From: Rhodobiaceae bacterium
Lineage (GTDB): Bacteria > Pseudomonadota > Alphaproteobacteria > Parvibaculales > Parvibaculaceae
Direction of reading: 5' to 3'
DNA length: 64,000 bases
Assembly: GCA_003330885.1 (NCBI GenBank)
Contig: CP030277.1
Location: forward strand, 1,178,001 to 1,242,000
Notes under the pieces: generated by a model
Databases searched by the model: none
Seen by the model: the letters and a program-made list of their open reading frames with translations, nothing else
What the model was told of the DNA's origin: nothing
In this document: positions 8,776-16,889 of the stretch, piece by piece
Numbering within the stretch: the stretch's first letter is position 1
Layout: every line of letters begins with the position of its first letter
Position numbers and translations under genes: made by a program

Positions 8776-9438
8776 ATGAAAACATTTGTCCCGGCCGCGT
8801 TTTGTCTTTGTTTGTCTGGTTCCTTGCTCACCAGCACTTTGCTCCCATTTTCGGCACTGGCCAACGGCCAGGAAAATCCTCGGAGATCACCCCATTATGA
8901 TGTCCGAGACCGCTACAACTACCAAGATCCCCAGGCGGCCTATTGGGCGGGGTTTGAACTCAAAAACGAAGGTGACTGCGAGGCGGCCATCGAACGATTG
9001 CGCCCGCTGGCGCGAAATGGACGAGGATATGAGTCGGCTCAGCACGCCTACGGCCTCTGTCTCATGTCAATCGGTGGTTTGCCGACAGAAAGCGGAGCAG
9101 ATTTCGACACGGAGCAAGTCCGCAGCAACGAGAAATTCCAGCAGGGTCGCACCTGGGTGATGCGCGCCGCAAACGCTGGCCACTTTCAAGCGCAACGCAC
9201 ATTGCTCGCGCTTTACGCAGCCAATATCGGCCCAGACAATGACCCGGTGGAGATAGGTAAATGGCTGCGCCTGTACGACGTCAATCCGCTGCGCCTGACC
9301 CTCGGCGCAACAGATCAGAACGACGGACTTCGCTCACATCTCCAACAATCTATTGCCAGATCAGACTATCTTGACGGCAAGGAACTTGCCCGTGATTGGG
9401 TTCCCACCTTCTGGGCACCGCCCGGCGTCCGCGATTAG
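8776..9438 (+). CDS. Secreted SEL1/TPR-like repeat protein
   Basis: 220 residues with a signal peptide (about 1-32, hydrophobic core FCLCLSGSLLTSTLLPF, cut near ALANGQ). The mature part has helical repeats with small residues in the spacing of SEL1-like units, for example QAAYWAGFELKNEGDCEAAI, the GRGYESAQHAYGLCLM segment and AANAGHFQAQRTLLALYAA. Two cysteines (in GDCEAA and YGLCLM) could form a disulfide. Sel1-like proteins usually act as scaffolds; no specific role can be named. The 14-base gap to the cytochrome b561 gene suggests one transcript with the redox genes that follow. Confidence 0.65.
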   Translation: MKTFVPAAFCLCLSGSLLTSTLLPFSALANGQENPRRSPHYDVRDRYNYQDPQAAYWAGFELKNEGDCEAAIERLRPLARNGRGYESAQHAYGLCLMSIGGLPTESGADFDTEQVRSNEKFQQGRTWVMRAANAGHFQAQRTLLALYAANIGPDNDPVEIGKWLRLYDVNPLRLTLGATDQNDGLRSHLQQSIARSDYLDGKELARDWVPTFWAPPGVRD

Positions 9439-9452
9439 GAGCCAAGGCAGCA

Positions 9453-10025
9453 ATGCGATGGAAAAATAGTGCTACACGCTACGGTCTGCTTGCCGCTTCT
9501 TTTCACTGGTTGGTTGCCCTGTTCTTTTTAGGCAACCTGGGGCTTGGCATCTATATGAGCGATCTGGAATTCTCCGATCCCAATCTTTTTCCCCTGTACC
9601 AGCTCCACAAGTCCTTTGGCATTTGCGTGCTTGCCATTGTGATGTTGCGCCTCGTCTGGCGATTCATCGATACGCCGCCTCCGCTGCCCGAGAGCATGGC
9701 TTGGTGGGAGAAGACTGCTGCCTCACTCACTCATCTGGGGCTTTACACAATCCTCGTAGCAATGCCACTCACCGGCTGGATCATAGTGTCAGCCTCACCA
9801 ATCAATATTCCAACCCTGGTGTTTGACACTATTCCAGTCCCGCATATCGGTTTCATTGCAACCGATCCGGACAAGGATCAATGGTTGGCAGTCGGCGAAT
9901 GGGGGCACTGGCTCCTTGCCTGGTCTGCTGGCGCGGCTGTTTTACTTCATGCCGCCGCAGCCTTCCGTCATCACTTCATTTTGAAGGATGACATCTTGCG
10001 CCGCATGCTCCCCTGGAGTTCCTAG
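9453..10025 (+). CDS. Cytochrome b561 family membrane protein
   Basis: About 190 residues with four transmembrane helices and the histidines that bind two b-type hemes: AASFHWLVALFF in helix 1, YQLHKSFGI at the start of helix 2, and AAAAFRHHFI in helix 4. Bacterial b561 proteins oxidise ubiquinol and pass electrons in the membrane, some scavenging superoxide. ATG 9453 is preferred (AAGG 6 bases upstream); the frame runs to a GTG at 9396 inside the previous gene. A YceI-family gene follows, a pairing seen in many proteobacteria because YceI proteins bind isoprenoid quinones. Confidence 0.88.
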   Translation: MRWKNSATRYGLLAASFHWLVALFFLGNLGLGIYMSDLEFSDPNLFPLYQLHKSFGICVLAIVMLRLVWRFIDTPPPLPESMAWWEKTAASLTHLGLYTILVAMPLTGWIIVSASPINIPTLVFDTIPVPHIGFIATDPDKDQWLAVGEWGHWLLAWSAGAAVLLHAAAAFRHHFILKDDILRRMLPWSS

Positions 10026-10074
10026 TATGGAACCAAAGCCCGCGATCCATTTCTCTGACGCCAAAGGACAGTTC

Positions 10075-10611
10075 ATGGTGTTTCGTAGTCTCGCCGTCTT
10101 GCTTCTGTTGACCACAAATGTTTTTGCCAGTGATTGGACCATGAACACTGATAGCAGCCAGCTGACATTTGAAGGCACGCAGGCGGGAGCGCCCTTTCAA
10201 GGATCTTTCGCAGACTTCTCCTCAGAAATCACGCTCGACCCAGCCAACCTGGAAAAGGCTTCGATTAGCGTTGAGATCGTGACCGCCAGCGCAAACAGTG
10301 GATCCGCTGAGCGAGACGGCGCATTGCCAGGTGCTGATTGGTTCGACGTCGCCACCCATCCAATCGCGAGCTTCATCTCATCAACCGTGACAAAGACAGA
10401 TGCTGGCTATATGGCAGAAGGAACGCTGACGATTAAGGGAACCGCCCTCCCCGTGACACTTCCGTTCAGCCTCAATATTGACGTAGACGAAGCCACGGCA
10501 TCAGGCAGCCTTACCATTGACCGAAACGATTACGGCATCGGAACCGGACCACTGAGTCCCATGGTTGGGAACGAGGTGGCAATCACATTTGACTTGGTTG
10601 CCACCCGCTAA
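10075..10611 (+). CDS. YceI family periplasmic lipid/quinone-binding protein
   Basis: A signal peptide MVFRSLAVLLLLTTNVFA precedes SDWTMNTDSSQLTFEGTQAG, the beginning of the YceI lipocalin-like barrel. Later segments match the family: ADWFDVATHPIASFIS, the GTLTIKGTALPVTLPF strand pair and TIDRNDYGIGTGPL. YceI proteins bind polyisoprenoids such as ubiquinone. ATG 10075 is chosen since AAGGA stands 6 bases before it and it places the signal peptide at the very N-terminus (178 residues); an earlier ATG at 10027 would add 16 residues. It follows the b561 gene on the same strand and probably works with it. Confidence 0.88.
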   Translation: MVFRSLAVLLLLTTNVFASDWTMNTDSSQLTFEGTQAGAPFQGSFADFSSEITLDPANLEKASISVEIVTASANSGSAERDGALPGADWFDVATHPIASFISSTVTKTDAGYMAEGTLTIKGTALPVTLPFSLNIDVDEATASGSLTIDRNDYGIGTGPLSPMVGNEVAITFDLVATR

Positions 10612-10632
10612 CTTTGGAAGGAGTCCTGTCTT

Positions 10633-11040
10633 CTAGCCAGGCAGCTTGTCGAAGGACGCAACGCCCTCAGGGATCATGTGGAAATCCTGAGCGTCACAGG
10701 TGTAAATGGCAACCTGAGGACCCTCAAACTGCTTGGGATCATCCATTGATCCAACCTTCAGCAAGACAAGTCCCGGGGCGCCAGGGGCCCGAGATAGCAT
10801 GCTCGTGCCGCAATTGCCGCAGAACTCACGTGTGACAGACGGGTCGATATCTGTGCGTTTGAAAGCCTTTGGTGCGCCCTTTGTGTATTTGAACGTGCCC
10901 TCAGGCATGCCCATGGTCACATTGGGCGACCCGCCTGAAATATACTGACATTCCCGGCAGTGACACTGAGCCTTAAAAAGGGCGTCCCCTTCGACCTCAT
11001 AGCGCAACTCGCCGCAATAGCATCCACCTTCTACCTTCAT
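10633..11040 (-). CDS. GFA/CENP-V family zinc-binding protein
   Basis: A 135-residue Mss4-like fold protein with the cysteine ladder typical of the glutathione-dependent formaldehyde-activating family: GGCYCGELRYE, then CHCRECQ, then EFCGNCGTSML. These cysteines bind structural and substrate-site zinc. Most members have no proven enzyme activity, so a role in glutathione adduct handling is only possible. ATG 11040 is chosen because GGGAGAGG stands just before it; the frame continues 10 codons further upstream. It is convergent with the YceI gene with 21 bases between the stops. Confidence 0.87.
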   Translation of the reverse strand: MKVEGGCYCGELRYEVEGDALFKAQCHCRECQYISGGSPNVTMGMPEGTFKYTKGAPKAFKRTDIDPSVTREFCGNCGTSMLSRAPGAPGLVLLKVGSMDDPKQFEGPQVAIYTCDAQDFHMIPEGVASFDKLPG

Positions 11041-11129
11041 GACACCTCTCCCATTGGTTTTATGGGGCAAGTGTCGCAGATCAGGCCATCTCAGGCCAGC
11101 TGCAGCATATCAATGAATGAGAAGAAAAC

Positions 11130-11204
11130 TGGTACGCCCTAGGGGAATCGAACCCCTCTTTCCAGGTTGAAAACCTGGCGTCCTAACCGATAGACGAAGG
11201 GCGC
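11130..11204 (-). tRNA. tRNA-Glu (anticodon TTC)
   Basis: Read on the minus strand, the sequence folds into a cloverleaf with the anticodon loop TTTTCAA between CCAGG and CCTGG, the T-loop GGTTCGATTCC, and a 7-base acceptor stem with a terminal G-U pair. CCA is encoded at the 3' end (TGG at 11130-11132 on the plus strand). It lies 85 bases downstream of recJ. Confidence 0.95.
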
Positions 11205-11289
11205 GCAGTGCGGCTTTAATAATGGGTCACCTTCGGGAATGCAAGTGCCTAATCCCCTGATTTTTGTCGATTTTCCGGGGTTTTTGAGA

Positions 11290-13089
11290 TCAGAGCCGAG
11301 CAGCGTCATCAATTTGCAACTGGACGCCTCTTCGTCCCTGCCAATCATCCGCCCGGAGGCGTCCTGCGACATGGAAAACAGCCCCACCACTGTTCAAAAG
11401 GCTCTCTCCAAGCTCTGAATCAGCCGCTCTAAAAGCGATTCCCTTCAATCGCCCGCCCTCGTCGCCCGCCAGGATACAGCGCACATGATTCTGTCCGACC
11501 CGATCTGCCCGCACAATCCGCACCCTCGGCACCGCAAATCGCGGTTCCGGGTTCCCCGCGCCGTAAGGCCCAGCTTTTTCGAGCATTTCAAACATCTCAC
11601 GCGACGCCGCATCTGTCGTCAGCGCGCCATCCAGTTTCAACTGTCTTTCTTCACCAGCCGCCATCACATCCGATGCAATGCGGCTGTTCAGAAACTCATG
11701 AAGTTCATCCAGCTTGCCTTCCCGGACTGTAAGACCAGCTGCCATAGCATGGCCGCCCCCATTGACCAGAAGCCCCGCCTCAAGGGCCGCTGTCACTGCG
11801 CGCCCGAGGTCAACACCGGGGACAGACCTGCCAGATCCCTTCCCCTCACCCTTGCTATCGATGGCAACAACAAAGGTGGGGCGGTCATATTTGTCTTTTA
11901 TGCGGCTCGCCACGATCCCAATGACACCAGGATGCCATCCAGCTCCCGACGCAATGATAAGGGGCGGCGGCTGATTGGCACGCGAATGAGCCAGCATGGC
12001 ATCAACCTGTTCGATCGCTTGTTCCAACACCAAGGCTTCAATCGCCTGGCGCTCACGGTTGTATGTATCGAGCGCGAGCGCAATTTCATGGGCTTCAGCG
12101 CCGTCATGCGTTGTGAGGAGACGCGCGCCCAGGTCAGCGCGGCCAACACGTCCGCCAGCATTTACACGAGGACCGAGCAGAAAACCTGCGTGATAGGTGC
12201 CAGGCGCACCTTCCATCTTTGCCACATCACCCAGAGCCGCAAGACCCTTGTTTTTGCGCAAGCTCATGACTTTCAAGCCTTGGGTCACAATCGCTCGGTT
12301 GAGGCCCGTCAACGGCACCACATCACAAACGGTTCCAAGGGCGGCAATGTCGAGCATGTCCAGGAGGTTGGGCTCTTCCCGATCCCCCTCAAACCATCCC
12401 GCAGAGCGCAGCGTTCTGTTTAGAGCAATCAATAGAAGAAACGTCACACCAACCGCAGCGAGCTGTCCAAGACCGCTCGTGTCATCCAGTCTGTTGGGAT
12501 TCACCACTGCGACCGCCGGTGGCAACAAAGGCTCAGCCTGATGGTGGTCAACAACGACCACATCCAACCCGCGTTCCTTAGCAACACCAAGAGGCTTGTG
12601 CGCCATGGTGCCGCAATCAACCGTAATAATGAGCGATACGCCTAAATCCTTGAGCTTGAGGAAGGCGGGTGCGTTTGGGCCATAGCCTTCCTTGATGCGG
12701 TCGGGAATGTAAATCCGCAAAGGGGCGCCAATCGCTTCAAAGTAGAGCTTCAGGAGGGCCGATGAGGTAGCCCCATCCACGTCATAGTCGCCAAAAACAG
12801 CCACTTGCTCACCATCGACAACCGCCTTGGTGATGCGCTCAGCAGCCTTATCCATATCTTCAACGATGGACGGGTCTGGCAGGTAAGATCGCAAGGTCGG
12901 GTTGAGATGTTGTTCGCAGGCGTCTGCGGTAACACCACGCGCCGCAAGAACCCGCGCAAGAAGCTCAGGAACATCTGCTTGCTGAGCAAGTTGCAAGGCC
13001 AACCGATCATTTTCAAGCCGAGGGATCCAACGACGGCTGGTCAAAGACCTTCCGACACCCAGGAACCCGCTATCCGGCTCGTACTCCAA
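11290..13089 (-). CDS. recJ: Single-stranded-DNA-specific exonuclease RecJ
   Basis: 599 residues with the DHH phosphoesterase core: motif I GDYDVDGATSSALLKLYF at about residue 98, motif II VITVDCGT-like segment, and motif III VVVVDHHQAE. Further on come the DHHA1 domain (VNGGGHAMAAGLTV) and an OB-like C-terminus. RecJ degrades single strands 5' to 3' in RecF-pathway recombination, mismatch repair and base excision repair. Length is close to the family norm. The gene follows glpX by 29 bases and is the last protein gene of a leftward cluster ending at tRNA-Glu. Confidence 0.96.
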   Translation of the reverse strand: MEYEPDSGFLGVGRSLTSRRWIPRLENDRLALQLAQQADVPELLARVLAARGVTADACEQHLNPTLRSYLPDPSIVEDMDKAAERITKAVVDGEQVAVFGDYDVDGATSSALLKLYFEAIGAPLRIYIPDRIKEGYGPNAPAFLKLKDLGVSLIITVDCGTMAHKPLGVAKERGLDVVVVDHHQAEPLLPPAVAVVNPNRLDDTSGLGQLAAVGVTFLLLIALNRTLRSAGWFEGDREEPNLLDMLDIAALGTVCDVVPLTGLNRAIVTQGLKVMSLRKNKGLAALGDVAKMEGAPGTYHAGFLLGPRVNAGGRVGRADLGARLLTTHDGAEAHEIALALDTYNRERQAIEALVLEQAIEQVDAMLAHSRANQPPPLIIASGAGWHPGVIGIVASRIKDKYDRPTFVVAIDSKGEGKGSGRSVPGVDLGRAVTAALEAGLLVNGGGHAMAAGLTVREGKLDELHEFLNSRIASDVMAAGEERQLKLDGALTTDAASREMFEMLEKAGPYGAGNPEPRFAVPRVRIVRADRVGQNHVRCILAGDEGGRLKGIAFRAADSELGESLLNSGGAVFHVAGRLRADDWQGRRGVQLQIDDAARL

Positions 13090-13118
13090 TCAGCCTCCTA
13101 AAGCGTGCAATATCGCAC

Positions 13119-14105
13119 TCAATCGTTTTCAAATTTTGAATCTGCTCTGTGGAATGCACGAATACGACGCACAGTTCCTGTCGACGAGCGCATCACAATT
13201 GTATGGGTCGACACGCCCTCTTTTGTCACTTTGATTCCATCAAGCATGGAGCCATCGGTGACGCCGGTTGCAGCAAAAATTACGTCGCCGCTCGCCATTT
13301 CGATCATGGAGTATTTAGCATCGAAGTCTTTGACGCCCATTTTAGCGGCGCGGGCTTTTTGCTCTTCATTGTTCGTGACAAGACGTCCCTGCATCTGTCC
13401 GCCAATGCAGCGAAGCGCAGCAGCTGCGAGCACACCTTCCGGTGCCCCACCGACACCCATATAGATGTCGATGCCCGTTGTGGCGTCGGTTGTCGCGATC
13501 ACGCCGGCAATGTCACCATCTGAGATCAGGGACACGCGCGCACCCACACCACGAATTTCAGCGATAAGGTTCGCGTGCCGCGGCCGGTCAAGAACACAGG
13601 CAGTAATCTCACTAACGTCTACACCTTTGGCTTGAGCTAAGGCTTTGATGTTGTAGCCAGCGGGCGAGTCGAGATCGACAATACCGTCCGGGTAGCCGCC
13701 GCCTATGGCGATCTTGTCCATATAGACATCTGGCGCGTGCAACAAAGTGCCGCCCTCAGCCATGGCAACAACGGCAAGTGCGTTTTCCATATTCTTGGCG
13801 GTAAGCGTAGTGCCTTCCAATGGATCAAGCGCGATGTCGACCTTTGGTCCACCAGTGCCAACTTCTTCACCGATGTAGAGCATCGGCGCTTCGTCGCGCT
13901 CGCCCTCACCAATGACAATCGTGCCGTCAATCGGGAGCGCATTCAGCTCCTGGCGCATGGCATCAACAGCAGCCTGGTCAGCTTCCTTCTCATCGCCCCT
14001 ACCCGAAAGCCTGGACGCAGCCACCGCTGCCCGCTCGGTCACACGTGCGAGCTCAAGAGCCAGTGTACGGCTCAGACCCTGATTGGCGGCTTTTTTCGAA
14101 GTCAT
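13119..14105 (-). CDS. glpX: Class II fructose-1,6-bisphosphatase
   Basis: 328 residues with the GlpX signatures VIGEGERDEAPMLYIGEEVG and DIALDPLEGTTL, which carry the metal ligands and the substrate phosphate site of the lithium-sensitive phosphatase fold. The enzyme converts fructose 1,6-bisphosphate to fructose 6-phosphate in gluconeogenesis. The arrangement aminotransferase-hom-glpX-recJ is one I associate with many alphaproteobacteria. The start is 38 bases after the hom stop. Class II fba at 33562 provides the matching aldolase step. Confidence 0.95.
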   Translation of the reverse strand: MTSKKAANQGLSRTLALELARVTERAAVAASRLSGRGDEKEADQAAVDAMRQELNALPIDGTIVIGEGERDEAPMLYIGEEVGTGGPKVDIALDPLEGTTLTAKNMENALAVVAMAEGGTLLHAPDVYMDKIAIGGGYPDGIVDLDSPAGYNIKALAQAKGVDVSEITACVLDRPRHANLIAEIRGVGARVSLISDGDIAGVIATTDATTGIDIYMGVGGAPEGVLAAAALRCIGGQMQGRLVTNNEEQKARAAKMGVKDFDAKYSMIEMASGDVIFAATGVTDGSMLDGIKVTKEGVSTHTIVMRSSTGTVRRIRAFHRADSKFEND

Positions 14106-14143
14106 TCTTATCCCCGTTGGTTCACGTGTATTTGTTTGTGCTT

Positions 14144-15445
14144 TTAGCTGCCTTGGATACGGATCACAACCGGCGTGCTCACCACATCTGCATGTTCTGA
14201 AAGAAGCGCGAGGGCGCGCTGCATCGTTGCTTCACGAGTCTCGTGGGTTATCAAGACTACAGGAAGCCATTCGCCATCACGCCCCTGATCAGGCCGCTGG
14301 ACAATCCGTTCGATGGAAACATCTGCTTCTGCCAGCGCCTTGGTGACTTCGGCCATGCTTCCAGCACGGTCCGCAGCCTCTAGCCTTAAGTAGTAGGCCC
14401 CTGAATAGTCGCTCATTTCCACGGTTTCAGCCGGTTTGAGCTGCGATTGTGGAAGAATAAATGGCGCGAATGCGATGCCGCGCGCAATATCCACGATGTC
14501 AGCCACCACTGCCGATGCAGTGGGCCCCTCGCCAGCGCCAGGGCCGGTCAGCACAACATTGCCGACATATCCCCCGTGGACGGAAACCGCGTTGGTGACC
14601 CCTGAGACGCTCGCCAGAGGCGCGCTATGGGCCACCAGTGCTGGATGGACACGCTGTTCGATGGCGCCCTGCTCATTGCGGACAGCCGTGCCCAGAAGTT
14701 TGATCCGGTATCCAAACTCCGCCGCAAACTTGATATCAGACGCGGTAACCGTCTCGATGCCTTCAACATAGACTGAAGAAAAATCTACCGCCGTGCCAAA
14801 TGCGAGACTGGCTAAAATCGCAAGCTTATGCGCGGCATCCGTCCCGCCGACATCAAAACTGGGATCTGCTTCTGCGTACCCGAGCTTTTGGGCATCTGCG
14901 AGCACATCTGCAAAATCAGCCCCGGTTTCTTCCATCTCAGTCAGGATGTAGTTGCACGTTCCGTTCAAAATGCCGGAAACCTGGGAAATTTGGTTCGCCA
15001 GAAGGCCTTCCCGCATCGCCTTGATGATCGGGATGCCGCCAGCAACAGCCGCTTCGAAATTGAGTGCAGCCCCGCCTTTCTCTGCGAGGGCCGCCAGCGC
15101 AGCGCCATGATGGGCGACGAGCGCCTTATTTGCTGTCACCACATGCTTGCCGGATGACAGAGCCGCCTCAACGGCACTTTTGGCTGAACCGTCTGATCCG
15201 CCAATCAGCTCGACAAACACATCAATCTCGGCGTTTTTGGCCATATCGACCGGGTCGTCAAACCAGGTTGCCCCGAACACGTCAAAACCACGGTCTTTTG
15301 AGCGATCACGGGCGCATATAGCCGCAACAACGATCTCTCGACCGGAAATGGCCGCCAAACGCGCGCGCTCAGCTTCCAACTGTTTGCCGACGCCACCGCC
15401 GACCGTGCCCAGTCCCGCCAGGCCAATTCGCAGCGGTGTTGTCAT
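14144..15445 (-). CDS. hom: Homoserine dehydrogenase
   Basis: 433 residues: NAD(P)-binding N-terminus GLAGLGTVGGGVGKQLE, the substrate domain with GGIPIIKAMREGL and GILNGTCNYILTEME, a DPSFDVGGTDAAHKLAILA block containing catalytic residues, and a C-terminal ACT domain from about residue 350 (YYLRLEAADRAGSMAEV). It reduces aspartate semialdehyde to homoserine, feeding threonine and methionine synthesis; metY at 25215 uses the acetylated product. The gene begins 3 bases after the upstream aminotransferase, so the two are co-translated. The ACT domain suggests feedback control by threonine. Confidence 0.96.
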   Translation of the reverse strand: MTTPLRIGLAGLGTVGGGVGKQLEAERARLAAISGREIVVAAICARDRSKDRGFDVFGATWFDDPVDMAKNAEIDVFVELIGGSDGSAKSAVEAALSSGKHVVTANKALVAHHGAALAALAEKGGAALNFEAAVAGGIPIIKAMREGLLANQISQVSGILNGTCNYILTEMEETGADFADVLADAQKLGYAEADPSFDVGGTDAAHKLAILASLAFGTAVDFSSVYVEGIETVTASDIKFAAEFGYRIKLLGTAVRNEQGAIEQRVHPALVAHSAPLASVSGVTNAVSVHGGYVGNVVLTGPGAGEGPTASAVVADIVDIARGIAFAPFILPQSQLKPAETVEMSDYSGAYYLRLEAADRAGSMAEVTKALAEADVSIERIVQRPDQGRDGEWLPVVLITHETREATMQRALALLSEHADVVSTPVVIRIQGS

Positions 15446-15448
15446 TTC

Positions 15449-16699
15449 TTACGCTTTCTGCCCCGGATACTGGACGACTGTGCCCCCAGATGGATCATAG
15501 TCCGCGAGAATTTTGTCCGCATTTTCCAGGAATTTCTTCACATTCCGGGCTGCCTGACGGATCCGCTGCTCGTTTTCCACGAACCCGATCCGAACATGCC
15601 CATCACCATATTCGCCAAAGCCAATACCTGCCGCGACAGCAATGTCAGCATGCTCCAGCAGCAACATAGAGAACGCTAGCGAGCCCAGATGTTTGAATTT
15701 TTCAGGGATCGGTGCCCAGGCAAACATGCCTGCCTTAGGCGTGGGGATTTCCCAGCCAGCGCGGCCCATACTGTCGATCAGGATATCCCGCCTGGTTTTG
15801 TAGGTCTCTCGGATTTCGTCAATGCAATCCGTCGGTCCGTTAAGGGCTGCAGCGGCAGCAACCTGGATCGGCGTGAAAGCGCCATAGTCGAGATACGACT
15901 TCACACGGGCGAGCGCGCCGATAAGACGTTCGTTCCCTACTGCAAAGCCCATACGCCAGCCGGGCATCGCAAAGGTCTTCGACAGAGAGGTAAATTCAAC
16001 CGCCAGATCCATGGCTCCCGGCACCTGCAGAAGCGACGGAGGAGGATTGTCGTCAAAGTAAATCTCTGCGTAGGCAAGGTCTGAGATCAGGAACAAATCA
16101 TGTGCCTTCGCGACCTTTACGACCTCCTTGTAGAACTCGAGGTCCGCGACATAACCCGTTGGATTTGCTGGATAATTAAGAACCAGCGCAGAGGGTGCAG
16201 GAACCGAATGTTTTAGGGCGCGATGGAGCGTCCGCAGATATTCTTCACCTGGCTCAATACCGCCAAGCAAATGGCGAACAACACCACCGGAAATGATGAA
16301 GCCGAAGGCATGGATCGGGTATGTGGGGTTGGGTACGAGGATCACATCACCCGGCGCGGAGATCGCCTGGGCCAGGTTCGCAAGTCCTTCTTTTGAGCCG
16401 AGCGTCGAAATCACTTGTGTTTCCGGGTCGAGTTTCACCCCAAACCGACGCTCATAGTATCCAGCTTGGGCTTTCCGAAGCCCTGGAATACCTCTGGAAG
16501 CCGAATAGCGGTGTGTCCGAGGGTCCTGCACCGTCTCAATCAGCTTGTCGACAATGTGCTGAGGTGTCGGCATGTCGGGATTGCCCATCCCGAAATCGAT
16601 TATGTCTCGTCCTTCCGCGCGCGCCTTCGCTTTGAGGCGGTTGACCACCTCCAAAACATACGGTGGCAAGCGTTTGATGCGATGAAATTCCTCAGTCAT
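15449..16699 (-). CDS. PLP-dependent class I/II aminotransferase
   Basis: 416 residues of fold-type I. The N-terminal block EEFHRIKRLPPYVLEVVNRL and DIIDFGMGNPDMPTP, the Schiff-base lysine in SLSKTFAMPGWRMGFAVG and the final arginine region GDGHVRIGFVENEQRIRQA are complete. Relatives next to hom in alphaproteobacteria are often labelled LL-diaminopimelate or alanine/aspartate aminotransferase; the substrate cannot be read from the sequence. The frame runs on 10 codons to 16729; ATG 16699 (MTEEFHRIK) fits the family start. It is the first gene of the leftward cluster with hom, glpX and recJ. Confidence 0.88.
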   Translation of the reverse strand: MTEEFHRIKRLPPYVLEVVNRLKAKARAEGRDIIDFGMGNPDMPTPQHIVDKLIETVQDPRTHRYSASRGIPGLRKAQAGYYERRFGVKLDPETQVISTLGSKEGLANLAQAISAPGDVILVPNPTYPIHAFGFIISGGVVRHLLGGIEPGEEYLRTLHRALKHSVPAPSALVLNYPANPTGYVADLEFYKEVVKVAKAHDLFLISDLAYAEIYFDDNPPPSLLQVPGAMDLAVEFTSLSKTFAMPGWRMGFAVGNERLIGALARVKSYLDYGAFTPIQVAAAAALNGPTDCIDEIRETYKTRRDILIDSMGRAGWEIPTPKAGMFAWAPIPEKFKHLGSLAFSMLLLEHADIAVAAGIGFGEYGDGHVRIGFVENEQRIRQAARNVKKFLENADKILADYDPSGGTVVQYPGQKA

Positions 16700-16849
16700 C
16701 TCAAAGGACTCCGGCAAGTACAGCCTCAAATTGCTGGCAAAAGCGCCATCGGGCGCTCTTATACCGCCAAAAACCGGGTCGGACTACGGGTTTCCGCGCC
16801 CCCGGCTAACCTTGGGCTGAATAATAAGAAGAAACGAAATAATCGGCTG

Positions 16850-16869
16850 AAAAAGGCCAAAGAATGGCC
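16850..16869 (-). terminator. Weak rho-independent terminator after the OmpA-type lipoprotein gene
   Basis: On the minus strand a 5-base stem (GGCCA at 16865-16869 pairing with TGGCC at 16855-16859) closes a loop of 5 bases and is followed by five T (16850-16854). It lies 21 bases after the lipoprotein stop and before the aminotransferase gene, so it would separate the two units. The stem is short. Confidence 0.4.
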
Positions 16870-16889
16870 AATTTCAAGCTTTTAGGCGC

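Noticed and set aside
11485-12423. 312-residue plus-strand frame inside recJ
   Set aside because: Fully covered by recJ on the other strand, which has all catalytic motifs; no family features in the frame.
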